Assembly (NCBI RefSeq): GCF_001718415.1
Contig: NZ_CP013377.1
Coordinates: 372,001 to 436,000 of the forward strand
From: Burkholderia pseudomultivorans
Lineage (GTDB): Bacteria; Pseudomonadota; Gammaproteobacteria; Burkholderiales; Burkholderiaceae
Length of the DNA stretch: 64,000 bases
Direction: 5' to 3'
Position numbers and translations under genes: made by a program. The notes under the pieces were generated by a model. The model searched no databases and was not told the DNA's origin. It worked only from the letters and a program-made list of their open reading frames with translations. Each line of letters opens with the position of its first letter. Positions within the stretch are counted from its first letter, which is position 1. Of the stretch, positions 33,503 through 42,076 are shown one piece after another.

Positions 33503-34372
33503 TCAGCGCCGTGCGAGCACGACGCCGACCAGCGCGAGCGCGAATCCGGCGAGCTGGATCGCCGCGAGCGTTTCGCCGAACAGCAGATAGCCCTGCAGCG
33601 CGGCCAGCGGCGGCGCGAGGAACAGCAGCGCAGTCGCGCGCGCCGCGTTACCGCGCCGCAGCATCCACATCAGCATCGTAACCGCGCCGCCGGACAGGAA
33701 CACGACGCCCCACACGAGCGACACCCACAGCGCCGGCGCGTCGATCCAGCGCGTTTCATGCAGCAGCACGACGAACACGGCCGCGACGAGCGCCGCGCCG
33801 AAGTTCTGCACGGCGACCGCCGTGCGCAGGTCGCTTTGCGCGAGCCTGCCTTTCTGGTACAGCGAGCCCGCGGTGATCGAGCCGACCGCCAGCACGGACA
33901 CTGTGACGACCAGCCACGCCGGTGCGGCGCCCGGCGGCGGCGCGACACCGCCCGTGACTTTCGGTGCGAGCACGAGCGCGACGCCGGCGAGGCCGAGCGC
34001 CATGCCGATCCAGCCGCGTGCGGGCAGGCGCTCGTTGAACAGCGGCACCGCGAGCACGGCCGTGGCGAGCGGCTGCAACGCGCCCAGCAGCGCCATCACG
34101 CCCGCGTTCAGCCCCTGCGCGACGGCCCAGTAGCTCGCGCCGAGGTAGACGCCTTGCAGCAGCGCGCCCGCGATCAGGTGACGCGGCCATTCGCGGCGGG
34201 CCGGCCACGGCGCGCGCGCGGCGAGCGCAACCGCCGCGAACAGCGCGGCGGTGCCCGCGAAACGCGCGAGCAGGAACAGGTTGGGATCGGCGTAGGGCTT
34301 GATGGCCCGGGCGACGATGAAGCCGGTGGACCACAGCGCGACGAACAGCGCGGCGACGATCGAGGTAAGCAT
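33503..34372 (-). CDS. EamA/DMT-family permease
   Basis: This 289-residue protein has about ten hydrophobic segments in two EamA halves. Segments include LWSTGFIVARAIKPYADPNLF near the N-terminus and FLAPPLAALQGYLLFGE in the second half. It belongs to the drug/metabolite transporter superfamily. The substrate is unknown, and the neighbouring nadE gives no strong hint. It lies 130 bases upstream of nadE on the same strand. Confidence 0.85.
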   Translation of the reverse strand: MLTSIVAALFVALWSTGFIVARAIKPYADPNLFLLARFAGTAALFAAVALAARAPWPARREWPRHLIAGALLQGVYLGASYWAVAQGLNAGVMALLGALQPLATAVLAVPLFNERLPARGWIGMALGLAGVALVLAPKVTGGVAPPPGAAPAWLVVTVSVLAVGSITAGSLYQKGRLAQSDLRTAVAVQNFGAALVAAVFVVLLHETRWIDAPALWVSLVWGVVFLSGGAVTMLMWMLRRGNAARATALLFLAPPLAALQGYLLFGETLAAIQLAGFALALVGVVLARR

Positions 34373-34562
34373 GCGGAGCAGGCCGCGGCGCGGCCGACAA
34401 ATTCATCAAGTCGGCCAGTATCGGGCGAATCGGCGCGCGCGTCTTGTCGAATCCTGCACTCGTCGGGCGCCGTGCGCGAAAGCGGACGGCCGGGACGTCT
34501 TGCACGAACGGCCGCCGCCGTGCTGTGACCGGCGGCGCGGGCCGAGCGGCGCGACGGCGCGA

Positions 34563-34751
34563 TCAGTCGTCGAGCGAGAACGTGTCGAGCGGCTGGTTGG
34601 CGCGCGCATCGGTCGCGAAGCGCGCGGCGAGCTGCTCGTACAGGCGGCGCGCCTCGTCGAGCGTGAGGTCGATCCAGTACGGATCGCCGGCCGCGTCGTT
34701 GAGCCGGTCGGGCGAGAACTGGATTTCGAGCACACTGCCTTTGCGATACAT
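34563..34751 (-). CDS. short hypothetical protein, 62 residues
   Basis: It starts MYRKGSVLEIQFSPDRLND and ends PLDTFSLDD, is acidic and probably soluble. An in-frame upstream start at 34769 is possible, but 34751 is preceded by a purine-rich AGGGGG stretch at good spacing and gives a compact domain-like protein. The composition looks like real coding sequence, with a non-random third-base pattern. It lies between the EamA gene and a divergent DeoR regulator. I do not recognise a family. Confidence 0.6.
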   Translation of the reverse strand: MYRKGSVLEIQFSPDRLNDAAGDPYWIDLTLDEARRLYEQLAARFATDARANQPLDTFSLDD

Positions 34752-34986
34752 TGCGCAAGCCCCCTGCATGGTCTGTCGTTTGGCGAAGCGCAGAGTGTAG
34801 CAACCGGCGCCGCGCCGATTCGCACGCGTCAGGCAATACAGAATTTCGCTTTTGGCCGCCCCGGCTGCCGGGCGGCGCGGACGCATGACGTGCCGTCGCA
34901 TGACGCGCCGTCGTCAAATCGCCGTCAAACGTCCGTAATACAATGGGCGGCTTTCCCATTACCTGCCGCCTCGGGCGCATCACACG

Positions 34987-35745
34987 ATGCTCGCGGAACA
35001 ACGTCACCAATACATCCTGTCGGAACTCGGGCGATCGGGCGCGCTGTCGGTCGCGGAACTCGTGCGTTCGCTCGACGTATCGCGCGAGACGGTGCGGCGC
35101 GACCTGAACGCGCTGGCCGCGCGCGGCCTGCTCGTGATGACGCACGGCGGCGCGCTGGCCGCCGACCGGCGCGAGCCGAGCCTGTCCGAACGCGAGGCGG
35201 CGAACGCCGATGCGAAGCGCCTGATCGGGCGCCGCGCGGCCGAATTCGTGCCCGACGACGCATCGGTGCTGATCGACTCGGGCAGCACGCCGCACGCGGT
35301 CGCGCTGGCGCTGGCCGACCGGCACCGGCTGTCGATCTACACGAACGACTGGCGCACCGCGTTCGTGCTCGCGCGGCGCAACGGCAACCGCGTGACGCTG
35401 CTCGGCGGCGAGCTGTCCGACGACGAGGACGCGACCTTCGGGCTCGACACGATCCAGCAGCTCGCGCAGTACCACGTCGATTTCGCGTTCGTCGGCGCGG
35501 GCGGCATCACGGCCGACGGCGAATGCACCGACTACTCGCGGCTGGCGGCCGAGGTGCGCAGCCGGATGATCGCGGCGGCCGGCACGGCGATCATCGTCGC
35601 CGATCACTCGAAGTTCGGCCGCGTGACGCCGGTGCGGATCAACGGCACCTCGGCCGCGCGCTATCTCGTCACCGAACGCGCGCCGGACAAGGCCGTGCGC
35701 CGTGCGCTGACCGCGCGCGGCATCGAGCTGCTGCTGTGCGACTGA
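34987..35745 (+). CDS. DeoR/GlpR-family transcriptional regulator
   Basis: This 252-residue protein has an N-terminal DeoR helix-turn-helix (HQYILSELGRSGALSVAELV, then DVSRETVRRDLN) and a C-terminal sugar-phosphate sensor domain with DDASVLIDSGSTPHAVA and FVGAGGITADGECTDYS. The family represses sugar or polyol catabolic genes and is released by a phosphorylated metabolite. No such target operon is adjacent, so its regulon is elsewhere or unknown. Confidence 0.9.
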   Translation: MLAEQRHQYILSELGRSGALSVAELVRSLDVSRETVRRDLNALAARGLLVMTHGGALAADRREPSLSEREAANADAKRLIGRRAAEFVPDDASVLIDSGSTPHAVALALADRHRLSIYTNDWRTAFVLARRNGNRVTLLGGELSDDEDATFGLDTIQQLAQYHVDFAFVGAGGITADGECTDYSRLAAEVRSRMIAAAGTAIIVADHSKFGRVTPVRINGTSAARYLVTERAPDKAVRRALTARGIELLLCD

Positions 35746-35963
35746 CGCACGCCTGACACACAAGATTCATCGCACCGTCATCCGGACGGCAACACCGTTG
35801 CGGACACTCGGGCATGTTCTCGTCGAATTTCGCGCGCCTCGCCGGCCCGGCCGGTGAGAGCCGCGCGCAGGCCGGGCCGCGATCCGCGCGATTCCGCGAT
35901 TCCGCCGCCGTCGAGAACCTTCCCGATTCGTCCATTCGACCGGCCCCGAGCCTGGGAGCAACG

Positions 35964-37745
35964 ATGTCCGTCAGCGTGCGCAGCTATCTGTCCCCCACCC
36001 TGGTCCTGCTGGCCTTCGACTGGCCCGACGCGGCGTCGCGCACCGACTTCCTCGGTTTCGCGATCCGGCGCACGCCCGGCTTCTGGTCGGCCGACGGCAG
36101 GACGCGCGCGCCGTACAACTGGCTGCCGAACCGCCTGACCTTCGACGGTCCGGCCGCCGATACGCAGGGCGACGCGCCGACCGACCAGGCGCCGATCCAG
36201 AAATTCATGTGGTGGGACGCGCGCATCGATCCGCAGGACCGCGGCGCCGCGTTCCGTTACGACGTCTATCCGGTCGTCGGCACGCCGGCGAACCTGCAGG
36301 TGCTCGACGCGCAGGCCGGCGAGTGTCGCGTCGTGCTGCCCGCGCACGTGGAGGACGGCATCGGCACGTGGTTCAACCGCGCGGTGGTCAGCTCGCAGGC
36401 GTTCGCGAAGCAGGTCGCGGCGCTCGGCCTCGCACCGGGCGAAGCGCCGAGCGACGCGCAGGCGCTGAAGCTGCGCACCTGGCTCGCGAACGACATGGAG
36501 CAGGTGTTCGCCGAGATGCTCGATCCTGCGTCGCGCGCGGCGTCGGCCGTCTATCACCTGATCGACACGCTGTGGGCGCTGCCCGCCTTCGAAGCGTTCG
36601 GGCGGGCGCACGGCGAAGCGTCGCTCGCGATCGTCTACGACGCGCACGTGACCGCCCGCAAGGGCAAGCCGCCGCTGCCGTCGCCGAACCAGCCGGCCGT
36701 CGACGCGCTGCAGGGCCTCGCGACGCTCGCGCCGCGCGACAGGACGCACATCATGCACGACAAGTTCATCGTGACGAACACGGGCGCGGGCGTCGCGCCC
36801 GCGCGCGTGCTGACCGGCTCCGCGAATTTCACGACCGAAGGGCTGACCGAGCAGGCCAACGTGCTGCACGCGTTCGACTCGCCCGCGCTCGCCGCGCTGT
36901 ACAACGAGCGCGCGCGGGCGCTGGCCGCGAATCCGTCGATCGCGGAGACCGCGCGCCTGTCGTCGGGCTGGTCGGCGCCGCTGACGGTCGGCAGCGCGCA
37001 GGTGCGCGTCGCGTTTTCTCCGGAGCCGGCGGGGCAGCGCACCGAGATCGACACGATCGTCGCCGCGATCGCGGCCGCGCGGCATTCGGTGTCGTTCTGC
37101 CTGTTCATGCCGACCGACGCGGCGCTGCGCGACGCATGCTTCGCGGCCGGCGACCGCGGGCTGATGATGTTCGGGCTCGTGAACCGGATCAACGCCGGCA
37201 GCGCGACGAAGGCCGATACCGCGCAGCGGGCCGGGCAGTCGCTCGACGCGGCGACGCTCGCGAACCTGGAGCTGTACCATCGCCGGCGCGACCATCGCGA
37301 CGTGATCGACGCCGCGTATTTCTCGCCGGCGACGGTGCCGCAGGGTTTCGAACCGGAACTGCGGCTGTTCCCGGGCGAACCGGCGCCGGCCTATCCGCCC
37401 GTCGTGATCCACCACAAGTTCATCGTGATCGATGCGGAAGGCGCGAATCCGGTCGTCTATACGGGTTCGGCGAACATGAGCCGCAATTCCGAGCAGTACA
37501 ACGACGAGAACCTGCTCGAGATACGCGACGCGCGGATCGCCGGCACCTATCTCGCGGAATTCCTGCGGCTCTACGAGCACTACCGGGCGCGGGCGCTCGC
37601 GATCGAGGCGAAGCAGGGCGGCACGGGCGCGCATGCGCGGCTCGCGCTCGCGCCCGATTCGAGCTGGGCGAAGAAGTACTACGTGGCGGGCAGCCCCGAG
37701 GAGAAGGCGCGGATCGCGCTGGCGTCGAGCGCGCCGACGAACTGA
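35964..37745 (+). CDS. phospholipase D-like protein with two HKD domains, first degenerate
   Basis: This 593-residue protein has two PLD-superfamily halves. The first motif is HDKFIVTN (His265, Lys267, Asn272) with GSANFT after it; the second is HHKFIVID (His483, Lys485, Asp490) followed by GSANMS. The last residue of the first HKD motif is Asn rather than Asp. The reaction could be phosphodiester hydrolysis or transfer on lipid or nucleic acid. No signal peptide is obvious. ATG 35964 follows GGGAGCAACG. It lies 218 bases after a DeoR gene, and its biological role is unknown. Confidence 0.82.
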   Translation: MSVSVRSYLSPTLVLLAFDWPDAASRTDFLGFAIRRTPGFWSADGRTRAPYNWLPNRLTFDGPAADTQGDAPTDQAPIQKFMWWDARIDPQDRGAAFRYDVYPVVGTPANLQVLDAQAGECRVVLPAHVEDGIGTWFNRAVVSSQAFAKQVAALGLAPGEAPSDAQALKLRTWLANDMEQVFAEMLDPASRAASAVYHLIDTLWALPAFEAFGRAHGEASLAIVYDAHVTARKGKPPLPSPNQPAVDALQGLATLAPRDRTHIMHDKFIVTNTGAGVAPARVLTGSANFTTEGLTEQANVLHAFDSPALAALYNERARALAANPSIAETARLSSGWSAPLTVGSAQVRVAFSPEPAGQRTEIDTIVAAIAAARHSVSFCLFMPTDAALRDACFAAGDRGLMMFGLVNRINAGSATKADTAQRAGQSLDAATLANLELYHRRRDHRDVIDAAYFSPATVPQGFEPELRLFPGEPAPAYPPVVIHHKFIVIDAEGANPVVYTGSANMSRNSEQYNDENLLEIRDARIAGTYLAEFLRLYEHYRARALAIEAKQGGTGAHARLALAPDSSWAKKYYVAGSPEEKARIALASSAPTN

Positions 37746-37805
37746 CGGACCGATGCACGCGCGCGGCTGCGACGCAGCCGGCGCGCGACACCGCGCGATA
37801 TCGCG

Positions 37806-38480
37806 TTATGCGGCGACGTAGCGCAGCACGGAGTCGGCGATCGTCTCGCGATGCCGCGCGCGCAGGCGCGGCGCCGACGGGTCGCGGCCGAACGCGGCGC
37901 CGAACGTGTAGCGGTTCGACACGCGATGGAAGCAGAAGGAACTGATCAGCAGGTGCAGGTCGAATGCGTCGATGTCCTGGCGGAACACGCCGCTCGCCGC
38001 GCCGCGCTCGAGCAGTTCCTCGAGCGTCTTGATGATGCTGACGTTGCGGTTCTTGAACGACTTCAGCTGTTCGAGATACTTCGCGCCGTGGATGTTCTCG
38101 ATCGACACGAGGCGGACGAAGTCGCGATGCTTGTCGTGATAGTCGAACGTGAATTCGACGAGCCGGCGCATCCCTTCGCGCGGCTCCATGTCGCCGACGT
38201 GCAGTTCCTGCTCGAGTTCGCGGATGTCGCCGTAGACCTTCTCCAGCACGGCCTCGTACAGGCCTTCCTTGCTTTCGAAGTAGTAGTAGAGCATGCGCTT
38301 CGTCGTGTTGGTGCGCTCGGCGATCGCATCGACGCGCGCGCCGGCGAGGCCCATCGCGGAGAATTCCTGCGTGGCGACGTCGAGGATGTTGCGCTTGGTT
38401 TGCTCGGGATCGTATTTGCGCCGCGCATCGGACGGAAGCGCGCGGGGGGCGGACGTGGCGGCCTTGCTTCCTGCTTTCAT
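37806..38480 (-). CDS. TetR-family regulator, likely of pipecolate/lysine genes
   Basis: This 224-residue protein has an N-terminal TetR helix-turn-helix (FSAMGLAGARVDAIAERTNTTKRMLYYYF at about 40-70) and a variable ligand-binding domain. It is the last gene after the permease and FAD oxidase on the same strand, about 115 bases downstream, so it may control that cluster. The start at 38480 (MKAGSKAAT) is chosen because the upstream frame is short and lacks support. Confidence 0.8.
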   Translation of the reverse strand: MKAGSKAATSAPRALPSDARRKYDPEQTKRNILDVATQEFSAMGLAGARVDAIAERTNTTKRMLYYYFESKEGLYEAVLEKVYGDIRELEQELHVGDMEPREGMRRLVEFTFDYHDKHRDFVRLVSIENIHGAKYLEQLKSFKNRNVSIIKTLEELLERGAASGVFRQDIDAFDLHLLISSFCFHRVSNRYTFGAAFGRDPSAPRLRARHRETIADSVLRYVAA

Positions 38481-38595
38481 GTGACGTTGTTGTGGCTTAG
38501 CGGCGGCTTGGAACGGGCATTCTAGCATGCGGAAAACCGGCGTCCCGCCGACCCTCCGCTCTAATCCCGGCGCGGTTTTCGCCGCCGCGACGCGC

Positions 38596-39864
38596 TCAGC
38601 GGCGGCACGACGCGAGCGCGTCGCGGGCCTGGTACGCGGTATACGTGAGCTGCGCGGCGGCCAGCCCCGCGAGCCCGAAGGTGCGCGTGAGCCCGAACGC
38701 GCCGAAGCCGTCCGGCACCGGCCGGCCTTCGGCCAGCGCGGCGGCGAGCGTCTCGCCGGCCACCGTGGTCGGCGCCATCCCGTGACCGCCGAACGCGATC
38801 GCGTGCCACACGCCGTCCGCGTCGCGGCCGATCTGCGGCATCTTGTGCCGTGCGTAGCTCATCAGGCCGCCCCATGCGTATTCGACCTTCACGTCCGCGA
38901 GCTGCGGATAGACGCGCAGCAGGTCGCGCCGCAGCAGGCGCGCGATCGCGTCGGGGCCGCGGTCGAGCACCGAGATCCGGCCGCCCCACAGGATGCGCGT
39001 GTCCTTCAGCGGACGGTAGTAGTCGAACGCGAAGCGCGTGTCGTAGATCGCGTAAGGCGCGTCGATCGCCGCCTTCAGGCGGTCGCCAAGCGGCTCGGTC
39101 GCGATCACGTAAGTGGCGATCGGCAGCACCGCGCGCTCGATGCGCGGCGACACGCCGCGCGCGTAGCCGCCGCCCGCGAACACGACGTCCTTCGCGCGCA
39201 CCGCGCCCTGCGCCGTGCGCACGACGTAGCCGGCGCCTTCGCGCGCGATGCCGAGCGCAGCCGAGCGTTCGTAGATGCGCGCACCGCCGCGCGCCGCGGC
39301 CGCCGCGACGCCGAGCACGTACTTGAGCGGATGGAAGTGGAATGCGTTCGGCTCGAACAGGCCGCCGTAGTAGCGCGTGCTTTTCAGCCGCGCGCGCAGC
39401 GCGTCGGTCGCGACCGGTTCCCAGTCGACGTCGAATTCGCGCTTCATCAGCGAACGCACGCTGTCGAGCCGCGACGGATCGTCGAACCAGTTCGCGAGCA
39501 TCACGCCCTCGTCGACGATGTCGCAGTCGATGCCGTAGCGCGCGATCCGCGCGCGGATCAGGTCGACCGCGTCGATCGTCAGGCGGTACAGGCGGCGCGC
39601 TTCGTCGCGGCCGAGCGTGCGCAGCAGGTCGGCGTTGTCGAGGCTGTAGCCGCCGAACACGAAGCCGCCGTTGCGGCCCGACGCACCGAAGCCGACCCGC
39701 TCGCCGTCGAGCACGATCACGTCGCGCACGCCGCGCTCGACGAGACCGAGCGCCGTGCACAGGCCGGCGAGGCCGCCGCCGACGATGCAGACCTGGGTGT
39801 CGAGGGTGCCGCTCAGTTGCGGATAGGGCTGGCGGCTAACGGTGGCTTCGTAGAAGTTCTGCAT
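38596..39864 (-). CDS. amaA: FAD-dependent oxidoreductase, L-pipecolate oxidase-like
   Basis: This 422-residue DAO-family flavoprotein has the dinucleotide-binding motif VGGGLAG (28-34) in a VCIVGGGLAGLCTAL segment, a GASGRNGGF FAD contact, and a C-terminal segment WGGLMSYARHKMPQIG. It oxidises a secondary or primary amine. The neighbourhood (amino-acid permease, ALDH7-type semialdehyde dehydrogenase) suggests L-pipecolate to piperideine-6-carboxylate, as for AmaA; gamma-glutamylputrescine oxidase (PuuB-like) is the alternative. The specific symbol is an inference. Confidence 0.7.
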   Translation of the reverse strand: MQNFYEATVSRQPYPQLSGTLDTQVCIVGGGLAGLCTALGLVERGVRDVIVLDGERVGFGASGRNGGFVFGGYSLDNADLLRTLGRDEARRLYRLTIDAVDLIRARIARYGIDCDIVDEGVMLANWFDDPSRLDSVRSLMKREFDVDWEPVATDALRARLKSTRYYGGLFEPNAFHFHPLKYVLGVAAAAARGGARIYERSAALGIAREGAGYVVRTAQGAVRAKDVVFAGGGYARGVSPRIERAVLPIATYVIATEPLGDRLKAAIDAPYAIYDTRFAFDYYRPLKDTRILWGGRISVLDRGPDAIARLLRRDLLRVYPQLADVKVEYAWGGLMSYARHKMPQIGRDADGVWHAIAFGGHGMAPTTVAGETLAAALAEGRPVPDGFGAFGLTRTFGLAGLAAAQLTYTAYQARDALASCRR

Positions 39865-39979
39865 GCGATTCGATGACTCGTAACGGCGGAAAAACAGGCG
39901 GCGCGCGTCGATCTTGCCTGAATGCGCGCGCCGCGTCGAATGGTTGTCGGGCCGCCGCGCCGGGCGGCCTCCCGGGTGG

Positions 39980-41560
39980 TCAGATGCCCGGCGTCGGGTT
40001 CGCCGCGCGCGCGACGCCGGACGGGTAGCTGGCGGTGCTATCGGTCGCGGGCTCGGGTACGGCGTTGCGCTCGATCCACGGCGCGATCTCCATGTCCTCG
40101 TAGCGAACGAGGCGGCATTTGCGCACCAGCGCGTAGCCGAGCCAGATCACGAGGAAGAACGGCAGGCCGATGTAGGTCGCCGCGATGCCGGCCCAGTCGA
40201 TCCGGTCGGCGAGGAAGGCCTGATAGTCCTGGCCCAGCGCGACGATCGCGCACAGCACGAACGCGAAGATCGGGCCGAACGGGAACCCCTTCGCGCGGTA
40301 CGGCAGCTGGTCGAGGCGATAGCCCTGCTTCAGCAGGCCCTTGCGGAACCGGTAATGGCTGACCGCGATGCCGAGCCACGTGACGAAGCCGGCCATCCCC
40401 GACGTGTTCAGCAGCCACAGGTAGACGGTCTTGTTGCCGTACAGCGACGTGAGGAAGCACAGCGCGCCGACCGCGGTCGTCGCATACAGCGCATTGCGCG
40501 GCACGCCGCCCGGCGACAGCTTCGCGAACAGCTTCGGCGCGCGGCCTTCGACGGCGAGGTTGTACAGCATCCGCGTCGACGCATACATGCCCGAGTTGCC
40601 GGCCGACAGCACGGCCGTCAGGATCACCGCGTTCATCACGCCGGCCGCGAACGCGAGGCCCGCGTGGCGGAACACCAGCGTAAACGGGCTCACGCCGATA
40701 TCGGTCACGTCGCTTTTCAGCAGGCTCGGGTCGGTATAGGGAATCAGCACGCCGATCACGAAGATCGCGAGCACATAGAACAGCAGGATCCGCCAGAAGA
40801 TCTGACTGACCGCGCGCGGAATCGTCGTGCGCGGGTTCTCCGATTCGCCGGCTGCGACGCCGATCATTTCGGTGCCCTGGAACGAGAAGCCCGCGATCAT
40901 CGCGACGCCGAGCATCGCCGCCCAGCCGCCCGCGAACGGCGCGTCGCCGATCGAGAAATTCGCGAGGCCCGCGCTCGGCCCGCCCTTCAGCACGCCGAAG
41001 ATCATCAGCAGCCCGATGCCGAGGAACGCGATCACGGTCAGCACCTTGATCAGCGCGAACCAGTATTCGGCCTCGCCGAAGCCGCGCACCGACAGCGCGT
41101 TGAGCGCGAAGATCAGCGTGAGGAACAGCGCGCTCCACCAGACGCCCGGCACGTGCGGAAACCAGTAGTTCATCACGAGCTGCGCGGCGACCAGCTCGAC
41201 CGCGAGCGTGACGGCCCAGCTGTACCAGTAGTTCCAGCCGAGCGCGAAGCCGAAGCCCTCGTCGACGAACTTGGACCCGTAGGTCGCGAACGAGCCCGAC
41301 ACCGGCATGAAGGCAGCCATTTCGCCGAGGCTCGTCATCAGGAAGTACACCATCAGGCCGATCAGCATGTACGCGACCATCGCGCCGCCGGGGCCGGCCT
41401 GCGAGATCGACGCGCCGGACGCGACGAACAGGCCCGTGCCGATCGAGCCGCCGATCGCGATCATGCGCAGATGGCGCGCCTGCAGGCTGCGGTGAAGGGC
41501 CGGCTTCGCGGGACGCGAGCCGGGCGGGCGAGAGGAATCGGGGCGGGCATCTGAGTGCAT
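39980..41560 (-). CDS. amino-acid permease, LysP/APC type
   Basis: This 526-residue APC-superfamily symporter has about 12 membrane segments. MIAIGGSIGTGLFVASGASIS is the classical first-helix motif, with a binding-loop SFQGTEMIGVAAGESENP segment (about residues 250). This resembles the lysine-specific branch (LysP). It lies 115 bases upstream of the FAD oxidase on the same strand and diverges from an ALDH7-type gene, so lysine or pipecolate uptake is likely. The start at 41560 (MHSDARPDSS) is taken because the longer frame adds low-quality sequence. Confidence 0.8.
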   Translation of the reverse strand: MHSDARPDSSRPPGSRPAKPALHRSLQARHLRMIAIGGSIGTGLFVASGASISQAGPGGAMVAYMLIGLMVYFLMTSLGEMAAFMPVSGSFATYGSKFVDEGFGFALGWNYWYSWAVTLAVELVAAQLVMNYWFPHVPGVWWSALFLTLIFALNALSVRGFGEAEYWFALIKVLTVIAFLGIGLLMIFGVLKGGPSAGLANFSIGDAPFAGGWAAMLGVAMIAGFSFQGTEMIGVAAGESENPRTTIPRAVSQIFWRILLFYVLAIFVIGVLIPYTDPSLLKSDVTDIGVSPFTLVFRHAGLAFAAGVMNAVILTAVLSAGNSGMYASTRMLYNLAVEGRAPKLFAKLSPGGVPRNALYATTAVGALCFLTSLYGNKTVYLWLLNTSGMAGFVTWLGIAVSHYRFRKGLLKQGYRLDQLPYRAKGFPFGPIFAFVLCAIVALGQDYQAFLADRIDWAGIAATYIGLPFFLVIWLGYALVRKCRLVRYEDMEIAPWIERNAVPEPATDSTASYPSGVARAANPTPGI

Positions 41561-42076
41561 GGCGGGTGCTGGGCGCTGTCTCCGGAATTGTTTTTTCGAT
41601 ATGAGGCGCAGGCGGCCGTCGGCGCGCCGGCCGCGGCGGCACCTCGACGCGGCCCCGATTGTGTGGGGTCCGCAAACCGCCTGCAAACGATATTTCCGAA
41701 CTGGTTGATGCGGTTGGCTCATCAACTCGTACCGGATCGCGGCGTGCGCCGCTGCGCGGCGCCGGCTTCGGCGGTATCCCGTCGGCACGCCGGAACGGGG
41801 CGTTTCACGCCGTCGAGGTGTTGCGTTTTGGGAATGAAGTCGTGAGTTAATATCAATAGCGGCCCGACTTGTGGCCACCGACAATGCGATGCATGGATCG
41901 TGCCTCGCGAGGCGCGCCTGCGCCGGCCGGACGTGTTTCCGGCGAGGCCGCGGCGCTCGCGCAGCGGGCCGCTCGCGGCGCGCATCCGCTTGCACAGGGC
42001 GCGCGAACGCGCTCCAATCGAATCACGCGGGCGGCGTCGCCGCCGCACCGATCAATCTGTCCCTGAAGAGGAAGTG
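41561..42076. promoter_or_regulatory. 516-base divergent control region (permease / amaB) with dyad
   Basis: No gene is recognised. A perfect inverted repeat GTTGATG (41704-41710), 9-base spacer, CATCAAC (41720-41726) lies about 145 bases from the permease start and is a candidate operator for the cluster. A TAATAT box near 41847 could be a -10 element for amaB. The frame extending upstream of amaB to 41900 is not supported as coding. Confidence 0.5.

Noticed and set aside
35814..35963. Upstream in-frame extension of the PLD protein (MFSSNFARLA)
   Set aside because: It adds 50 residues of low similarity; the ATG at 35964 has a strong ribosome site and a family-like start.
37765..37779. GC-rich hairpin between PLD and TetR genes as a terminator
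   Set aside because: Stem is short (six pairs, three-base loop), with no T-run on either strand; the support is too weak.
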